From NCBI RefSeq assembly GCF_019021925.1, contig NZ_CP058990.1, positions 3,739,949-3,803,948 of the forward strand: 64,000 nucleotides of DNA, read 5' to 3'. Positions 27,191 to 36,569 of the stretch are shown piece by piece. Numbering within the stretch: position 1 is the first letter of the stretch; every line of letters begins with the position of its first letter. This DNA is from Cellulophaga sp. HaHaR_3_176. Lineage in GTDB: Bacteria; Bacteroidota; Bacteroidia; Flavobacteriales; Flavobacteriaceae. The notes beneath the pieces were generated by a model. It ran no database searches, was not told the origin of the DNA, and saw only the letters and a list, made by a program, of their open reading frames with translations. Both the position numbers and the translations under genes were made by a program.

Positions 27191-27293
27191 ATGGTTGTTT
27201 CTAAATATTTTGATTATTTTTTTATTCAATGTAATTCAGTATCAATTTTTTCTGATTTTTTGTTACTTTAAAAATGGATAAAATTCAATGAAT

Positions 27294-30134
27294 CTAATGA
27301 GCTTCGAGCCAATTGTCACCAATTCCAACTTCAACATCTAGGGGTATTGCAATTTTGTATGCGTTTTCCATTTCAGCCTTAATTAATGACTTCATATCGT
27401 CTAATTCTGGTTTGTAAACATCAAAAACGAGTTCATCATGTACTTGCAAAAGCATTTTTGTCTTAAAATTGCCTTCTTTTAATTTTTTGTGAATATTGAT
27501 CATTGCTATTTTGATAATATCAGCTGCGCTACCTTGTATGGGGGCATTTACAGCATTACGTTCTGCGGCACCTCTCACAATTGCGTTACTTCCGTTAATA
27601 TCTTTTAAATAACGACGTCTTCCTAATACGGTTTGTACATAACCATTGTCACGAGCAAAATTTACTAATTCACTCATGTAATTACGTAATTTTGGGTATG
27701 TTTTATAATATGTATCAATTAATTCTTTCGCTTCAGCTCTTGTGAGATCTGTTTGGTTGCTTAAGCCAAATGCGGATACTCCATATATTATACCAAAATT
27801 TACTGTTTTTGCATTGCTACGTTGCTCTCTTGTGACTTCGTTAATTGCTACATTAAATACTTTTGAAGCAGTAGAAGCGTGAATATCTTCGCCGTTTTTA
27901 AAAGCTTCAATCATTGTCGTTTCGTCACTTAGGGCGGCAATAATTCTTAATTCTATTTGAGAATAATCGGCTGCTAATAGTGTGTAGTCGCTGTTTCTTG
28001 GTATGAAAGCTTTTCTTACTTGTCTTCCTCTTTCTGTTCTAATAGGTATATTTTGTAGGTTAGGGTTATTGCTGCTTAAACGACCTGTTGCGGCAACAGT
28101 CTGCATATAATCAGTATGAACCCTTTTAGTGACTTCTTCAACTTGATTTGGTAATGCGTCTATATAAGTGCTTTTTAGCTTAGAGAGACCTCTGTATTCC
28201 AATACATTTTGAATGATTTCGTGGTCTTTTGCTAAATATGAAAGTACATCTTCGGCGGTTGAATATTGACCTGTTTTGGTTTTTTTAGGTTTACCGACAA
28301 GTTTTAATTTGTCAAATAGTATGTCTCCTAATTGTTTAGGTGATGCAATATTAAATTCTTCATCAGCCTCTTTATATATTTTTGTTTCAAGATTTTTGAT
28401 GTCATTATCCAGATCTGTAGATAGTGATTTTAGGAAATCTTCGTCAAGATTAATGCCTTCTAACTCCATATCGGCTAAAACATGCAGCAACGGAATTTCT
28501 ATAGTATTAAAAAGGTCTTCTGTTTTTGCTTCTATTAATTCTGGTCTAAATTTTTGTGCTAATTGAAAGGTGATATCGGCATCTTCAACTGCATATTCTG
28601 TTTGTCTTTCTAAAGGAACATCGCGCATGCTTAATTGGTTTTTCCCTTTTTTTCCAATTAATTCAGTTATTGATACAGGAGTGTAATTTAGGTAGGTTTC
28701 TGCTAATACATCCATATTATGACGCATATCGGCATTTATAAGATAATGAGCTAACATGGTGTCAAAGCATTTTCCTTTTACTGAAATGTTATACTTATCA
28801 AGTACTTTGATGTCATATTTTAAATTTTGACCTATTTTCTCAATGGTATTATCTTCAAAGAAAGGACGTAATTGTTCAATTATAAGCTGTGCTTCATCTT
28901 TACTTTCAGGGAAAGGAATGTAGAATCCTTTGTGTGCTTCCCATGAAAAAGCAATTCCGACTAATTCAGCTATAAGTGGATTTAATCCTGTTGTTTCTGT
29001 ATCAAAACAAACAGATGTTTGCTTCATAAGATTTTGCAAAAATAAATTCATAGCCATACCAGGGGTAATACTTTGGTAGGCATGAGAAATGTCTTTTATG
29101 GTTTTTCTGCTAGAATAATCTTGTACAGTTTCTGACGTGGTGTTTGGGTCGCCCCCAAAAAGAGAGAATTGACCTTCGCCAGCTCCAGTTGATTTTGATT
29201 GCTTTTTTGTGGTTGGCTCTTGTGTCGAATTTGTAGACTCTTCATCTTCTGTAGAGAAAAGTTTTAAAAATTGATCTTTTAGTCTTCTGAACTCTAATTC
29301 TTCAAATAGTACCTGAACTTTTTCAGCATCAGGCATAGTAAGCTCATAGTCTTTCGCATTAAAAGTAACATCGCAATCAATACAAATTGTAGCTAGTTTT
29401 TTTGAAAGTAACCCTAGTTCTGCATTTTGCTCTATTTTTTCTTTCATTTTTCCTTTCAGCTGACTTGTATTTGCTAAAAGATTTTCCATGGATCCAAACT
29501 GTTCAATGAATTTTTTTGCAGTTTTATCTCCAACGCCAGGTAGTCCTGGGATGTTGTCACTCGCATCACCCATCATCCCTAGGTAGTCAATAACTTGTTC
29601 TGGTCTTTCAACTCCAAAACGTTGCTGAATTTCAGGAATACCCCAAATTTCAATTCCGTTACCCATACGGGCTGGACGATACATAAATATATTTTCAGAA
29701 ACCAATTGTCCGAAATCCTTATCGGGGGTAACCATATAAACCTTGTAATCTTCTTTCTCTGCTTGCTTTGCTAATGTTCCGATAATATCATCTGCTTCCC
29801 AGCCTTCTAAAACAACAACAGGAATATGCATTGCTTTTAAAATATTTTGAATATAAGGAATGGCAATTTTTATGGCATCAGGAGTTTCATCTCTATTAGC
29901 TTTGTATTCAGGGAATAGTTCAGTTCTCTCGGCACTCCCTCCTTTATCAAAACAAACAGCTAGGTAGTCTGGTTTTTCTCTTCTGATTACATCTAATAAA
30001 GAATTCATGAACCCCATAATTGCAGAGGTGTCCATGCCTTTAGAGTTTATTCTAGGATTTTTTATTAAGGCATAATATCCTCTAAATATTAATGCGAATG
30101 CATCTAAAAGGAAAAGTCTTTTTTTGTCTGCCAT
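27294..30134 (-). CDS. polA: DNA polymerase I
   Basis: A 946-residue repair and replication polymerase with all three activities. The 5' nuclease domain (1 to about 290) begins KRLFLLDAFALIFRGYYAL and includes GWEADDIIGTLA and SDNIPGLPGVGDKTA. The 3'-5' proofreading domain keeps its first acidic pair (CFDTETTGLNPL). The polymerase domain has DYSQIELRIIA, the O-helix RSNAKTVNFGIIYG, and the catalytic HDELVFDV. It starts at ATG 30134 and stands as a single gene. A -7-like box (TAGCTTTG on the minus strand) is at 30233-30240. Confidence 0.97.
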   Translation of the reverse strand: MADKKRLFLLDAFALIFRGYYALIKNPRINSKGMDTSAIMGFMNSLLDVIRREKPDYLAVCFDKGGSAERTELFPEYKANRDETPDAIKIAIPYIQNILKAMHIPVVVLEGWEADDIIGTLAKQAEKEDYKVYMVTPDKDFGQLVSENIFMYRPARMGNGIEIWGIPEIQQRFGVERPEQVIDYLGMMGDASDNIPGLPGVGDKTAKKFIEQFGSMENLLANTSQLKGKMKEKIEQNAELGLLSKKLATICIDCDVTFNAKDYELTMPDAEKVQVLFEELEFRRLKDQFLKLFSTEDEESTNSTQEPTTKKQSKSTGAGEGQFSLFGGDPNTTSETVQDYSSRKTIKDISHAYQSITPGMAMNLFLQNLMKQTSVCFDTETTGLNPLIAELVGIAFSWEAHKGFYIPFPESKDEAQLIIEQLRPFFEDNTIEKIGQNLKYDIKVLDKYNISVKGKCFDTMLAHYLINADMRHNMDVLAETYLNYTPVSITELIGKKGKNQLSMRDVPLERQTEYAVEDADITFQLAQKFRPELIEAKTEDLFNTIEIPLLHVLADMELEGINLDEDFLKSLSTDLDNDIKNLETKIYKEADEEFNIASPKQLGDILFDKLKLVGKPKKTKTGQYSTAEDVLSYLAKDHEIIQNVLEYRGLSKLKSTYIDALPNQVEEVTKRVHTDYMQTVAATGRLSSNNPNLQNIPIRTERGRQVRKAFIPRNSDYTLLAADYSQIELRIIAALSDETTMIEAFKNGEDIHASTASKVFNVAINEVTREQRSNAKTVNFGIIYGVSAFGLSNQTDLTRAEAKELIDTYYKTYPKLRNYMSELVNFARDNGYVQTVLGRRRYLKDINGSNAIVRGAAERNAVNAPIQGSAADIIKIAMINIHKKLKEGNFKTKMLLQVHDELVFDVYKPELDDMKSLIKAEMENAYKIAIPLDVEVGIGDNWLEAH

Positions 30135-30323
30135 TTTTTGAATTGTATTGAAAATATCTAATTGAAGAACTCTTTAGTTTTTCTTGGTGAGTTCTTTTTA
30201 TGTATTTTTTATTAATAATATAAGCTAGCTTTCAAAGCTACAAAGATTATCTAGGATAGTTGTAAAAATTTATTTTTTGAATTATGTTTTCTGTGCTTAA
30301 CTTTAGTCAATAAATATAGTATT

Positions 30324-31046
30324 ATGCAAATAGAGGTTTGTGCAAATTCATTAGAATCAGCTTTAAATGCTCAAAAAGCGGGAGCAGATAGAATTGAGTT
30401 GTGTGTTGAGTTGGGGGTTGGAGGTTTGACACCTTCTTTTGGCTTATTGAGAGCTGTGCGTGAAAAAATATCTATTCCTGTGCATGTTTTAATTCGCCCA
30501 AGAAGTGGGGATTTTACATATTCGAATTTTGAATTTGAAACAATATTAAATGATATTGAGCTTTGTGTAAATATGGGGTTTGATGGTATTGTGTGTGGAG
30601 TTTTAAATTCTGATTTTTCTATTGATATAGATAGGTGTCGAAAAATGATAGAGTTGTCAAAGTCGATAACTTTTACTTTTCATCGTGCATTTGATTGGGT
30701 TAAAGATCCTTTTGTGGGTCTCAAACAATTAGAAGATTTGGGAGTGAATTATATATTAACATCTGGCCAACAAAAGAAAGCTTTTGATGGTATTGAGTTG
30801 CTTGATGCTTTAAAGCTAAAAACATCAAAAATTATTATAATGCCAGGAAGTGGAATTAATTTAGATAACATTTCTCTTTTTAAAAAGAGGAAATTTCCAA
30901 TAGTGCATTTGTCAGCGAGTGTCTTACGTGAAAATATAAATTTTTCACCTACTTTATCCATGACTTCATTATCGTATTTTCAAGAAGGGAAAGTACCTGT
31001 ATCTGATTATGATATTATAAAAGGTATTGTAAATAAGGTTAAATAA
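30324..31046 (+). CDS. cutC: CutC family protein
   Basis: A 240-residue TIM-barrel protein of the CutC family. It was first linked to copper homeostasis in E. coli, but the biochemical role is unproven. It begins IEVCANSLESALNAQKAGADRIELC and contains VHVLIRPRSGDFTYS, TFHRAFDWVKDP, ILTSGQ and IIIMPGSGI, all family signatures. Upstream a plausible promoter (TTG at 30277-30279, 18 bases, TAACTTTA) precedes it. The phosphoesterase gene follows after 57 bases. Confidence 0.92.
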   Translation: MQIEVCANSLESALNAQKAGADRIELCVELGVGGLTPSFGLLRAVREKISIPVHVLIRPRSGDFTYSNFEFETILNDIELCVNMGFDGIVCGVLNSDFSIDIDRCRKMIELSKSITFTFHRAFDWVKDPFVGLKQLEDLGVNYILTSGQQKKAFDGIELLDALKLKTSKIIIMPGSGINLDNISLFKKRKFPIVHLSASVLRENINFSPTLSMTSLSYFQEGKVPVSDYDIIKGIVNKVK

Positions 31047-31103
31047 AGTTTAAATGGGTTAAAACATCTATACATAACAAATATCTTTACGAAAAAAATA
31101 TAA

Positions 31104-32333
31104 ATGCTACGTTGGATTTTTTTTGTTATTCTTTATCTTATTTTGGGTTTTTATTCATTGCAAGCTGTTAAAACTGCTTCTAGGTATCCTTGGGTTTATT
31201 ATACGTTTGTAGCGTTGTCATTATTAGTTTTAGGTAATTTTATTTATCAATTTACTTTTGGATCAGAGGAAGGGCGTGTACTTAGCATAGCTAAGAGTTA
31301 TGCTTTTGGTTTTTTATTGACGATGCTGGCTTTCAAGTTAATGACGGTTATCTTTCTTTTTTCTGAAGATATATTTAGGTTTATTTCAGGAGCATACCAG
31401 AAACTATTTGGAATTGAAAAAAAATTCACTTTTCCGGAGCGCAGACGTTTTCTTAGTATGGTAGCTTTGGGTATTGCAGCATTGCCATTTGGGGCATTAC
31501 TTTATGGTATGTATAAAGGGAAGTATAATTTTAAGGTTTTAAAGTATACTTTAGAGTTTGATGATTTGCCAAATTCTTTTGATGGGTATCAAATTACTCA
31601 AATTTCTGATATACATAGTGGTAGTTTTGATGATAAGTCGAAAATTGAATATGCAATTGACCTTGTTAATGAGCAAAAAAGTGATGTTTTGTTTTTTACA
31701 GGTGATATGGTTAATAATAAGGCAGAAGAAATGCATGACTGGAAAGATGTTTTTTCTAGGTTAGAGGCAAAGGATGGTAAATTTTCAGTTTTAGGCAATC
31801 ATGATTATGGAGATTATGTAGATTGGAATTCAGCTGAAGAGAAAGAGGAGAATTTAAATGATTTGAAAAAGCTTCAAAAAGAAATTGGTTTTGATTTGAT
31901 TTTAAATGATAGCAGGTACCTGACAAAGGGAGCTGACAGAATAGCTCTAGTAGGAGTGGAAAATTGGGGTAGAGGTGGTTTTAAAAAAGTAGGAGATTTA
32001 GGTCTGGCTTCCCAGAAAATTTCTGCAGATGATTTTAAAATTTTACTTAGCCATGATCCAAGTCATTGGGAAGATAAAGTAATTGATGATCCTTATCACT
32101 ATCATTTGACACTTAGTGGTCACACTCATGGCATGCAGTTCGGGATAGAAATTCCAGGATGGATAAAGTGGAGCCCATCTAAATGGCGATATAAATATTG
32201 GGCTGGTGTTTATAAAGAGTTGGGTCAATATATAAATGTAAATAGAGGATTTGGGTATTTAGGGTATCCTGGTAGGGTTGGGATATGGCCTGAAATTACA
32301 GTAATAACACTAAAAAAGAAGCCTCTGGCTTAA
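31104..32333 (+). CDS. Membrane-anchored calcineurin-like metallophosphoesterase
   Basis: A 409-residue protein. About four transmembrane helices come first (1-20, 29-50, 68-92, 112-134), then a calcineurin-type phosphoesterase domain of the YkuE/YaeI type. Metal-binding motifs in order are ISDIHSGS, FTGDMVNN, LGNHDYGD, LLSHDPSHW and LSGHTHGMQFG. YaeI-type enzymes hydrolyse UDP-linked or phospholipid phosphoesters, but the substrate here is unknown. It follows cutC by 57 bases. TATCTTTA between the genes resembles a -7 box, so it may have its own promoter. Confidence 0.88.
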   Translation: MLRWIFFVILYLILGFYSLQAVKTASRYPWVYYTFVALSLLVLGNFIYQFTFGSEEGRVLSIAKSYAFGFLLTMLAFKLMTVIFLFSEDIFRFISGAYQKLFGIEKKFTFPERRRFLSMVALGIAALPFGALLYGMYKGKYNFKVLKYTLEFDDLPNSFDGYQITQISDIHSGSFDDKSKIEYAIDLVNEQKSDVLFFTGDMVNNKAEEMHDWKDVFSRLEAKDGKFSVLGNHDYGDYVDWNSAEEKEENLNDLKKLQKEIGFDLILNDSRYLTKGADRIALVGVENWGRGGFKKVGDLGLASQKISADDFKILLSHDPSHWEDKVIDDPYHYHLTLSGHTHGMQFGIEIPGWIKWSPSKWRYKYWAGVYKELGQYINVNRGFGYLGYPGRVGIWPEITVITLKKKPLA

Positions 32334-32393
32334 TATTAATATTAATAAACGTTACAAAATATGCTAAGAAATTAATGTTTTAACATTTTTTCT

Positions 32394-32401
32394 TACATTT
32401 G
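32394..32401 (+). promoter_or_regulatory. Candidate promoter (-7 box) of the thioredoxin-like gene
   Basis: TACATTTG, an exact TAnnTTTG match. It covers the alternative TTG start at 32399, which argues that translation starts at ATG 32426 instead. Confidence 0.45.
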
Positions 32402-32425
32402 ATTAACGAATCCAAACATTCTAGT

Positions 32426-32722
32426 ATGTCTAAATTTGGTGAACTAATAGAATCTAATGATCCAGTATTACTGGATTTTTATGCAGAGTGGAACGATCAA
32501 TCCACTGCAATGCACCCAGTGCTGCGAGATGTAGCTGCTGCCTTAGGTGATAAGGGTAAGGTTATAAAGATAGATGTGGATAAGAATAAGGAGCTCTCTC
32601 GGGCTTTAAGGGTGAAAGGGTTGCCTACATTGATGATTTATAAAAAAGGTGAAATGGTGTGGAGGCAAAGCGGTGAGCAAGATGCAAATACTTTAATAAG
32701 TATATTAAACGAATATTTATAA
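32426..32722 (+). CDS. Thioredoxin-fold protein lacking the CxxC active site
   Basis: A 98-residue thioredoxin-like protein from ATG 32426. An in-frame TTG at 32399 would add nine residues but lies inside a promoter box. The fold is clear: PVLLDFYAEW at strand 3, VIKIDVDKNKELSRALRVKGLPTLMIYKKG with the cis-Pro loop (GLPT), and the end LISILNEYL. The active site, normally WCGPC, reads WNDQS, so both redox cysteines are missing and the chain contains no cysteine. It therefore cannot act as a disulfide oxidoreductase and may be a binding or chaperone-type domain. It sits alone between two other units. Confidence 0.85.
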   Translation: MSKFGELIESNDPVLLDFYAEWNDQSTAMHPVLRDVAAALGDKGKVIKIDVDKNKELSRALRVKGLPTLMIYKKGEMVWRQSGEQDANTLISILNEYL

Positions 32723-32740
32723 AATTTAAGATATAGATAT

Positions 32741-32770
32741 AAAAAAACCGAGATGAGAATCTCGGTTTTT
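32741..32770. terminator. Bidirectional terminator between the thioredoxin-like and DUF2723 genes
   Basis: Stem CCGAGAT (32748-32754) / ATCTCGG (32759-32765), 4-base loop, A7 on the left and T5 on the right. The genes on both sides converge on it. Confidence 0.8.
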
Positions 32771-32784
32771 GTGTTAATCTATTT

Positions 32785-35700
32785 TTAGTTTGAAATAGTA
32801 TCTAGCTCTTCTTCTGTAGCTGTATTATCTATTTGGTTAGAGTCAATCATATCAGGGTCCTCTATGGGTGTTGAGTCTTTTATTAAAGGATCTTCGCTTC
32901 CGTCTACAAACCGACTAAACTTATCAATATATTCATTGAAAATAAGAGTTTCTTTTTCAGCAAGCTCTCTATCTCCATTTCTAATAAGGATGTCTACGTT
33001 TCTATTGTAGGCTTCCATATCGTTGATAATTTCATTTAATTTTTCATACTGTTCGTCTAAAGGCATACTGGCATAGTATTCCAGTCTTTCCTGGTATTTT
33101 GTTTTAAGTTGATAAAACAAAGCTCTTGCTTTTTCTGTTTCACCAACTTTATAGTACCCGTCAACAAATGGTTCAACAAAAGTGTAATATTCAAAATAAT
33201 CAACAGGCATATTTGTAACAGCTATGTCAATCATTTCTTTTGCTTTTTCTATTTTATCTTCATTCAGTAATTGCTCTACTAAGCGTGCAATATTGCCTCT
33301 GTATGATAGTCCTTGAATTCTAGTTTGGGTATCGTGGTAAATTTCAGAGCTGCCAGCGTTACCCCATTCCCATGTTTTTACAATGTTATACATTAAATCA
33401 CTATCGATTCGGCCCATTTCATAAGGACTTTCGTTTGTTGTTTTAATAGGTACTAATTTGTAAACTAAACCATCTAGTTGCAGGTAGTCTTTCATCCAAA
33501 GGTATTCACCGTCATCAAAACTTCCTCCTGAAAAATAAATTGGTCTTTCCCAATCGTTATTAGCAAGTATGTCTAACATAAGAATCCTGTTTTTTGGCAA
33601 TGCACTTTTTGGAAGCTCTATGTCAATATAGTCAAGAATTAAAGCAGAGTCTTTTTCTTTAACTAAACCACTTTTTAAAACATTCTCTTTGTTTACTGGA
33701 ACCCTAATATGATTTGTTGGGTAAATAATTAGGTCTAAGGTGTTTTCTGGATAGTCGCTAGTGCTTTGCTCTTGAGAAGCTTCAATTACGCTTCTTAGTT
33801 TTGTTCTAGGTTCGTCACTGCTAATCCATTCCATGAAAGCTTTTATGTCCCACCTAGATTCAGAGATCCCTTTATTGTATAGATTATCTATATTTTGGTA
33901 GTAAATAGCATCTCTTGTGCCTAATCTGTATTGTTTGTGTGTTAGTTGAGATGGTATTGGAGGGCTTTTGTAAGCGCGTCTTTTCATTTGATCTATGTAC
34001 CAATCTGTAGCAAATAAACTTGTGTTTATAATACGCACATCGGTTCTGTGCCCTTCAATTTCTTGCGCATACCATAAGGGGAAGGTGTCGTTATCTCCAA
34101 TTGTAAATAAAATTGAACCTTCGTCTTCTTTTGTGGAGTCTAAATAAGCTTTTGCAGTTGTTTTTGCTGTAAATCTATTTGATCTATCGTGGTCGTCCCA
34201 ATTTTGGTATGCCATTAGAAATGGTACTGCTAATAGACATAAAATAGTAACTACTGGTGATAGTATTTTTGGGGTTATCAATTTTTTTAAGGCATCAAAT
34301 ATTCCATATACACCTAAGCCTATCCAAATTGCAAAAATATAGAATGAGCCCACTAAGGAATAATCTCTTTCTCTAGGTTGAAAAATTGATGGGTTTGTGT
34401 AAAATTGAATAGCAAGACCTGTGAATATGAAAAATACAAAAAGCACCCAGAATTGTTTTGGGTTTTTTCCGATTTGAAAAAGGATACCTATTATGCCTAG
34501 TAAAAGGGGTAGAAAGAAATATACATTTCTACCTTTGTTATTTAAGATGTCGCTTGGTAAATTTTCTTGGCTACCTAATCTAAATGAGTCAATAGTGTTT
34601 ATACCGCTTATCCAATTTCCATTATCATCATACCTTCCTTGTTTATCATTTTGTTTTCCAGTATAATTCCACATAAAATAACGCCAATACATATATCCGA
34701 ATTGAAATTCAAACATATATTCAATATTTTGCCAAATTGTAGGAGGTAAAACTTCTATGTAATCTCCAAATCTATTTAAAAATTGAATGTATTGAGCTTC
34801 GCTTATTTCTCCTTTAGCGTAGCCTTCTCTAAGTTGTTTTACGGCGTCTTGTAATTCTTTGCTATTTGATTTTGTTTTAAAGCTTAAAGGCCCAAAATAG
34901 CGCATATAGTTTTCTGCATTTTGCTCGCTCCACATTCTGGGTAGAAGCCCTACGTGTTTTTTGTTTGGTCCTTGACTTGCATTTTTGTATTTGTTTACAA
35001 TAATGTATTTTTCAGTTGCTTCATCTTGTTCGTACTTTGGTTTGTCATCTTTATCTTCACCTGCAGATGCAAAAGCATTAGAGTAATATCCTCCATAAAT
35101 GGGGCTGTCAACGCCTGGGTATTGCTCTCTGTTGTAGTAGGCTAATAATGATCTTGCGTCAGATGGGTCGTTTTCGTTAATTACAACATTAGCATTAGCT
35201 CTAATAGGTAACATTATCCAAGATGAAAACCCTAGAAATAAAAACATTAAACATAGTACAATTGTATTAGCAGTTTTGAAATTGTTTTTTCTGGTATAAC
35301 TTAATCCAAAGTAGAACGCAGCTATAAATAATAACCCCATTATTATCGATCCAGAATTGAAAGGAAGTCCAATTGTGTTAATGAAAAACACTTCACTCCA
35401 TCCAAAAGCAACTAAAACATAAGTTAAAGAGAATTTGTAAACTAACATTAATATAGCTACAACTATAATATTAGCTAGTAGAAAGTTTTTAATAGTTGTT
35501 GTCTTGTATTTTTTAAAATAATAAAGTAATCCGATAGAAGGAATGGCTAAAAAGCCCATAAATTGAATTCCAAAAGTAAGCCCTACAACAAACGAGATTA
35601 AAACAATCCACTTATCTCCTCTGGTGCTTTCAATGTCATCAACCCATTTTAATCCTAGCCATAAAAGTAGAGCCATTATAAAACTAGCCATTGAATATAC

Positions 35701-36138
35701 TTCTGTTTCTACAGCATTAAACCAAAAGCTATCAGAATATGTAAATGCTAAAGAGCCAACTAGTCCACTTCCTAAAATAGCGATAGCCTTACTATTGGTA
35801 ATTGCTTCGTCTTTAGAAATTATCTTTCTTGTTAGGTTTGTTATCGTCCAAAACATAAAAAGAATAGTAAAAGCGCTCGATACACCTGAAACGTAATTTA
35901 CCATTAAAGCTATTTGGTCAGCTTCTAAAGCGAACATAGAAAAGAATGCTCCTATGATTTGTAGAAGTGGTGCTCCTGGTGGGTGGCCAACTTGGAGTTT
36001 TGCGGATGTAGTAATATATTCACCTGCATCCCAGAAACTACCTGTAGGTTCTACTGTAATACCGTACGTTAATAAAGCAATAAAAAAAACAACCCATCCT
36101 AAGATGGAATCCCATTTCTTGAAATTCTTAGAAAACAT
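32785..36138 (-). CDS. DUF2723 family large membrane protein (glycosyltransferase C-like)
   Basis: A 1117-residue protein. The first third is multi-helix membrane and begins with the family motif GSFWDAGEYITT after the first helix, which resembles the acidic loop of lipid-sugar-dependent GT-C glycosyltransferases (protein O-mannosyltransferase relatives). A second helix cluster spans about 555-680. The soluble C-terminal part contains GDNDTFPLWYAQE and TPR-like helical repeats (AKEMIDIAVTN, ARALFYQLK), then an acidic tail. A role in protein or lipid glycosylation at the envelope is an inference from the fold resemblance. Transcribed alone, ending at a bidirectional terminator. Confidence 0.8.
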   Translation of the reverse strand: MFSKNFKKWDSILGWVVFFIALLTYGITVEPTGSFWDAGEYITTSAKLQVGHPPGAPLLQIIGAFFSMFALEADQIALMVNYVSGVSSAFTILFMFWTITNLTRKIISKDEAITNSKAIAILGSGLVGSLAFTYSDSFWFNAVETEVYSMASFIMALLLWLGLKWVDDIESTRGDKWIVLISFVVGLTFGIQFMGFLAIPSIGLLYYFKKYKTTTIKNFLLANIIVVAILMLVYKFSLTYVLVAFGWSEVFFINTIGLPFNSGSIIMGLLFIAAFYFGLSYTRKNNFKTANTIVLCLMFLFLGFSSWIMLPIRANANVVINENDPSDARSLLAYYNREQYPGVDSPIYGGYYSNAFASAGEDKDDKPKYEQDEATEKYIIVNKYKNASQGPNKKHVGLLPRMWSEQNAENYMRYFGPLSFKTKSNSKELQDAVKQLREGYAKGEISEAQYIQFLNRFGDYIEVLPPTIWQNIEYMFEFQFGYMYWRYFMWNYTGKQNDKQGRYDDNGNWISGINTIDSFRLGSQENLPSDILNNKGRNVYFFLPLLLGIIGILFQIGKNPKQFWVLFVFFIFTGLAIQFYTNPSIFQPRERDYSLVGSFYIFAIWIGLGVYGIFDALKKLITPKILSPVVTILCLLAVPFLMAYQNWDDHDRSNRFTAKTTAKAYLDSTKEDEGSILFTIGDNDTFPLWYAQEIEGHRTDVRIINTSLFATDWYIDQMKRRAYKSPPIPSQLTHKQYRLGTRDAIYYQNIDNLYNKGISESRWDIKAFMEWISSDEPRTKLRSVIEASQEQSTSDYPENTLDLIIYPTNHIRVPVNKENVLKSGLVKEKDSALILDYIDIELPKSALPKNRILMLDILANNDWERPIYFSGGSFDDGEYLWMKDYLQLDGLVYKLVPIKTTNESPYEMGRIDSDLMYNIVKTWEWGNAGSSEIYHDTQTRIQGLSYRGNIARLVEQLLNEDKIEKAKEMIDIAVTNMPVDYFEYYTFVEPFVDGYYKVGETEKARALFYQLKTKYQERLEYYASMPLDEQYEKLNEIINDMEAYNRNVDILIRNGDRELAEKETLIFNEYIDKFSRFVDGSEDPLIKDSTPIEDPDMIDSNQIDNTATEEELDTISN

Positions 36139-36257
36139 CTATAATATAATTTACCAATTATGGCGAATTTACTAATTAAAATAGACATCGTATCTCTTTT
36201 TTTGTAAAGCTTTAACAAGTGTTATTTAATTTTTTTTAATATTTTTTTTTAAAAAAT

Positions 36258-36287
36258 TTGTGGATGTGAAACTTTGTATTAAATTTG
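36258..36287 (+). promoter_or_regulatory. tRNA-Gln promoter with -33 and -7 boxes
   Basis: TTG (36258-36260), 19 bases, TAAATTTG (36280-36287), an excellent match to the Bacteroidota consensus, 18 bases before the mature tRNA. Confidence 0.7.
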
Positions 36288-36305
36288 CACCTCTTTTAGA
36301 AGTAT

Positions 36306-36377
36306 TGGTCCATGGTGTAATTGGTAACACTCCGGTTTTTGGTATCGTCATTCAAGGTTCGAGTCCTTGTGGACCAA
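36306..36377 (+). tRNA. tRNA-Gln (anticodon TTG)
   Basis: A 72-base tRNA. The acceptor stem TGGTCCA pairs with TGGACCA and the T-arm is CAAGG/TTCGAGT/CCTTG. The anticodon loop TTTTGGT gives TTG, reading CAA/CAG. The discriminator base is A. The 3' CCA is not encoded. One mismatch at the base of the anticodon stem is visible, which does not change the assignment. Confidence 0.9.
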
Positions 36378-36390
36378 CACAATTCAAGTT

Positions 36391-36425
36391 AATCCCTGCT
36401 TTCTAAAAGAGCAGGGATTTTTTCT
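36391..36425 (+). terminator. Terminator after tRNA-Gln
   Basis: Perfect 10-bp stem AATCCCTGCT (36391-36400) / AGCAGGGATT (36410-36419), 9-base loop, then a T-rich run. It begins 14 bases past the tRNA. Confidence 0.85.
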
Positions 36426-36495
36426 TTTTTAAAAGATTTTGTTTCGCTTATAAAATCTTGTGGTTTTAAAATGTATACCGTATATATAAAAGTTG

Positions 36496-36503
36496 TATAT
36501 TTG
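36496..36503 (+). promoter_or_regulatory. Candidate rimP-nusA-infB promoter, -7 box
   Basis: TATATTTG, an exact TAnnTTTG match followed by GCACC, as in the rplM and tRNA-Gln promoters. The -33 TTG is not at the normal distance. Predicted start near 36509, giving a leader of about 60 bases. Confidence 0.5.
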
Positions 36504-36531
36504 CACCGCTGTAAGGATGAATAGTATATAT

Positions 36532-36556
36532 GAGGGGACAATTTGTCCCCTCTTTT
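36532..36556 (+). promoter_or_regulatory. Terminator-like hairpin in the rimP leader (candidate attenuator)
   Basis: Perfect 9-bp GC-rich stem GAGGGGACA (36532-36540) / TGTCCCCTC (36544-36552), 3-base loop, followed directly by TTTTATTG. It lies after the candidate promoter and only 17 bases before the rimP ATG, the layout of a transcription attenuator. Confidence 0.6.
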
Positions 36557-36569
36557 ATTGCTTAATTTT

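Noticed and set aside
30165..30196. Inverted repeat AAGAACTC/GAGTTCTT upstream of polA as a terminator
   Set aside because: The T-run is on the plus strand, where no gene precedes it. On the minus strand it would lie in the polA leader. Loop of 16 bases, likely incidental.
32399..32425. TTG as the start of the thioredoxin-like gene
   Set aside because: The codon is part of a -7 promoter box (TACATTTG), and ATG 32426 fits the fold boundary.
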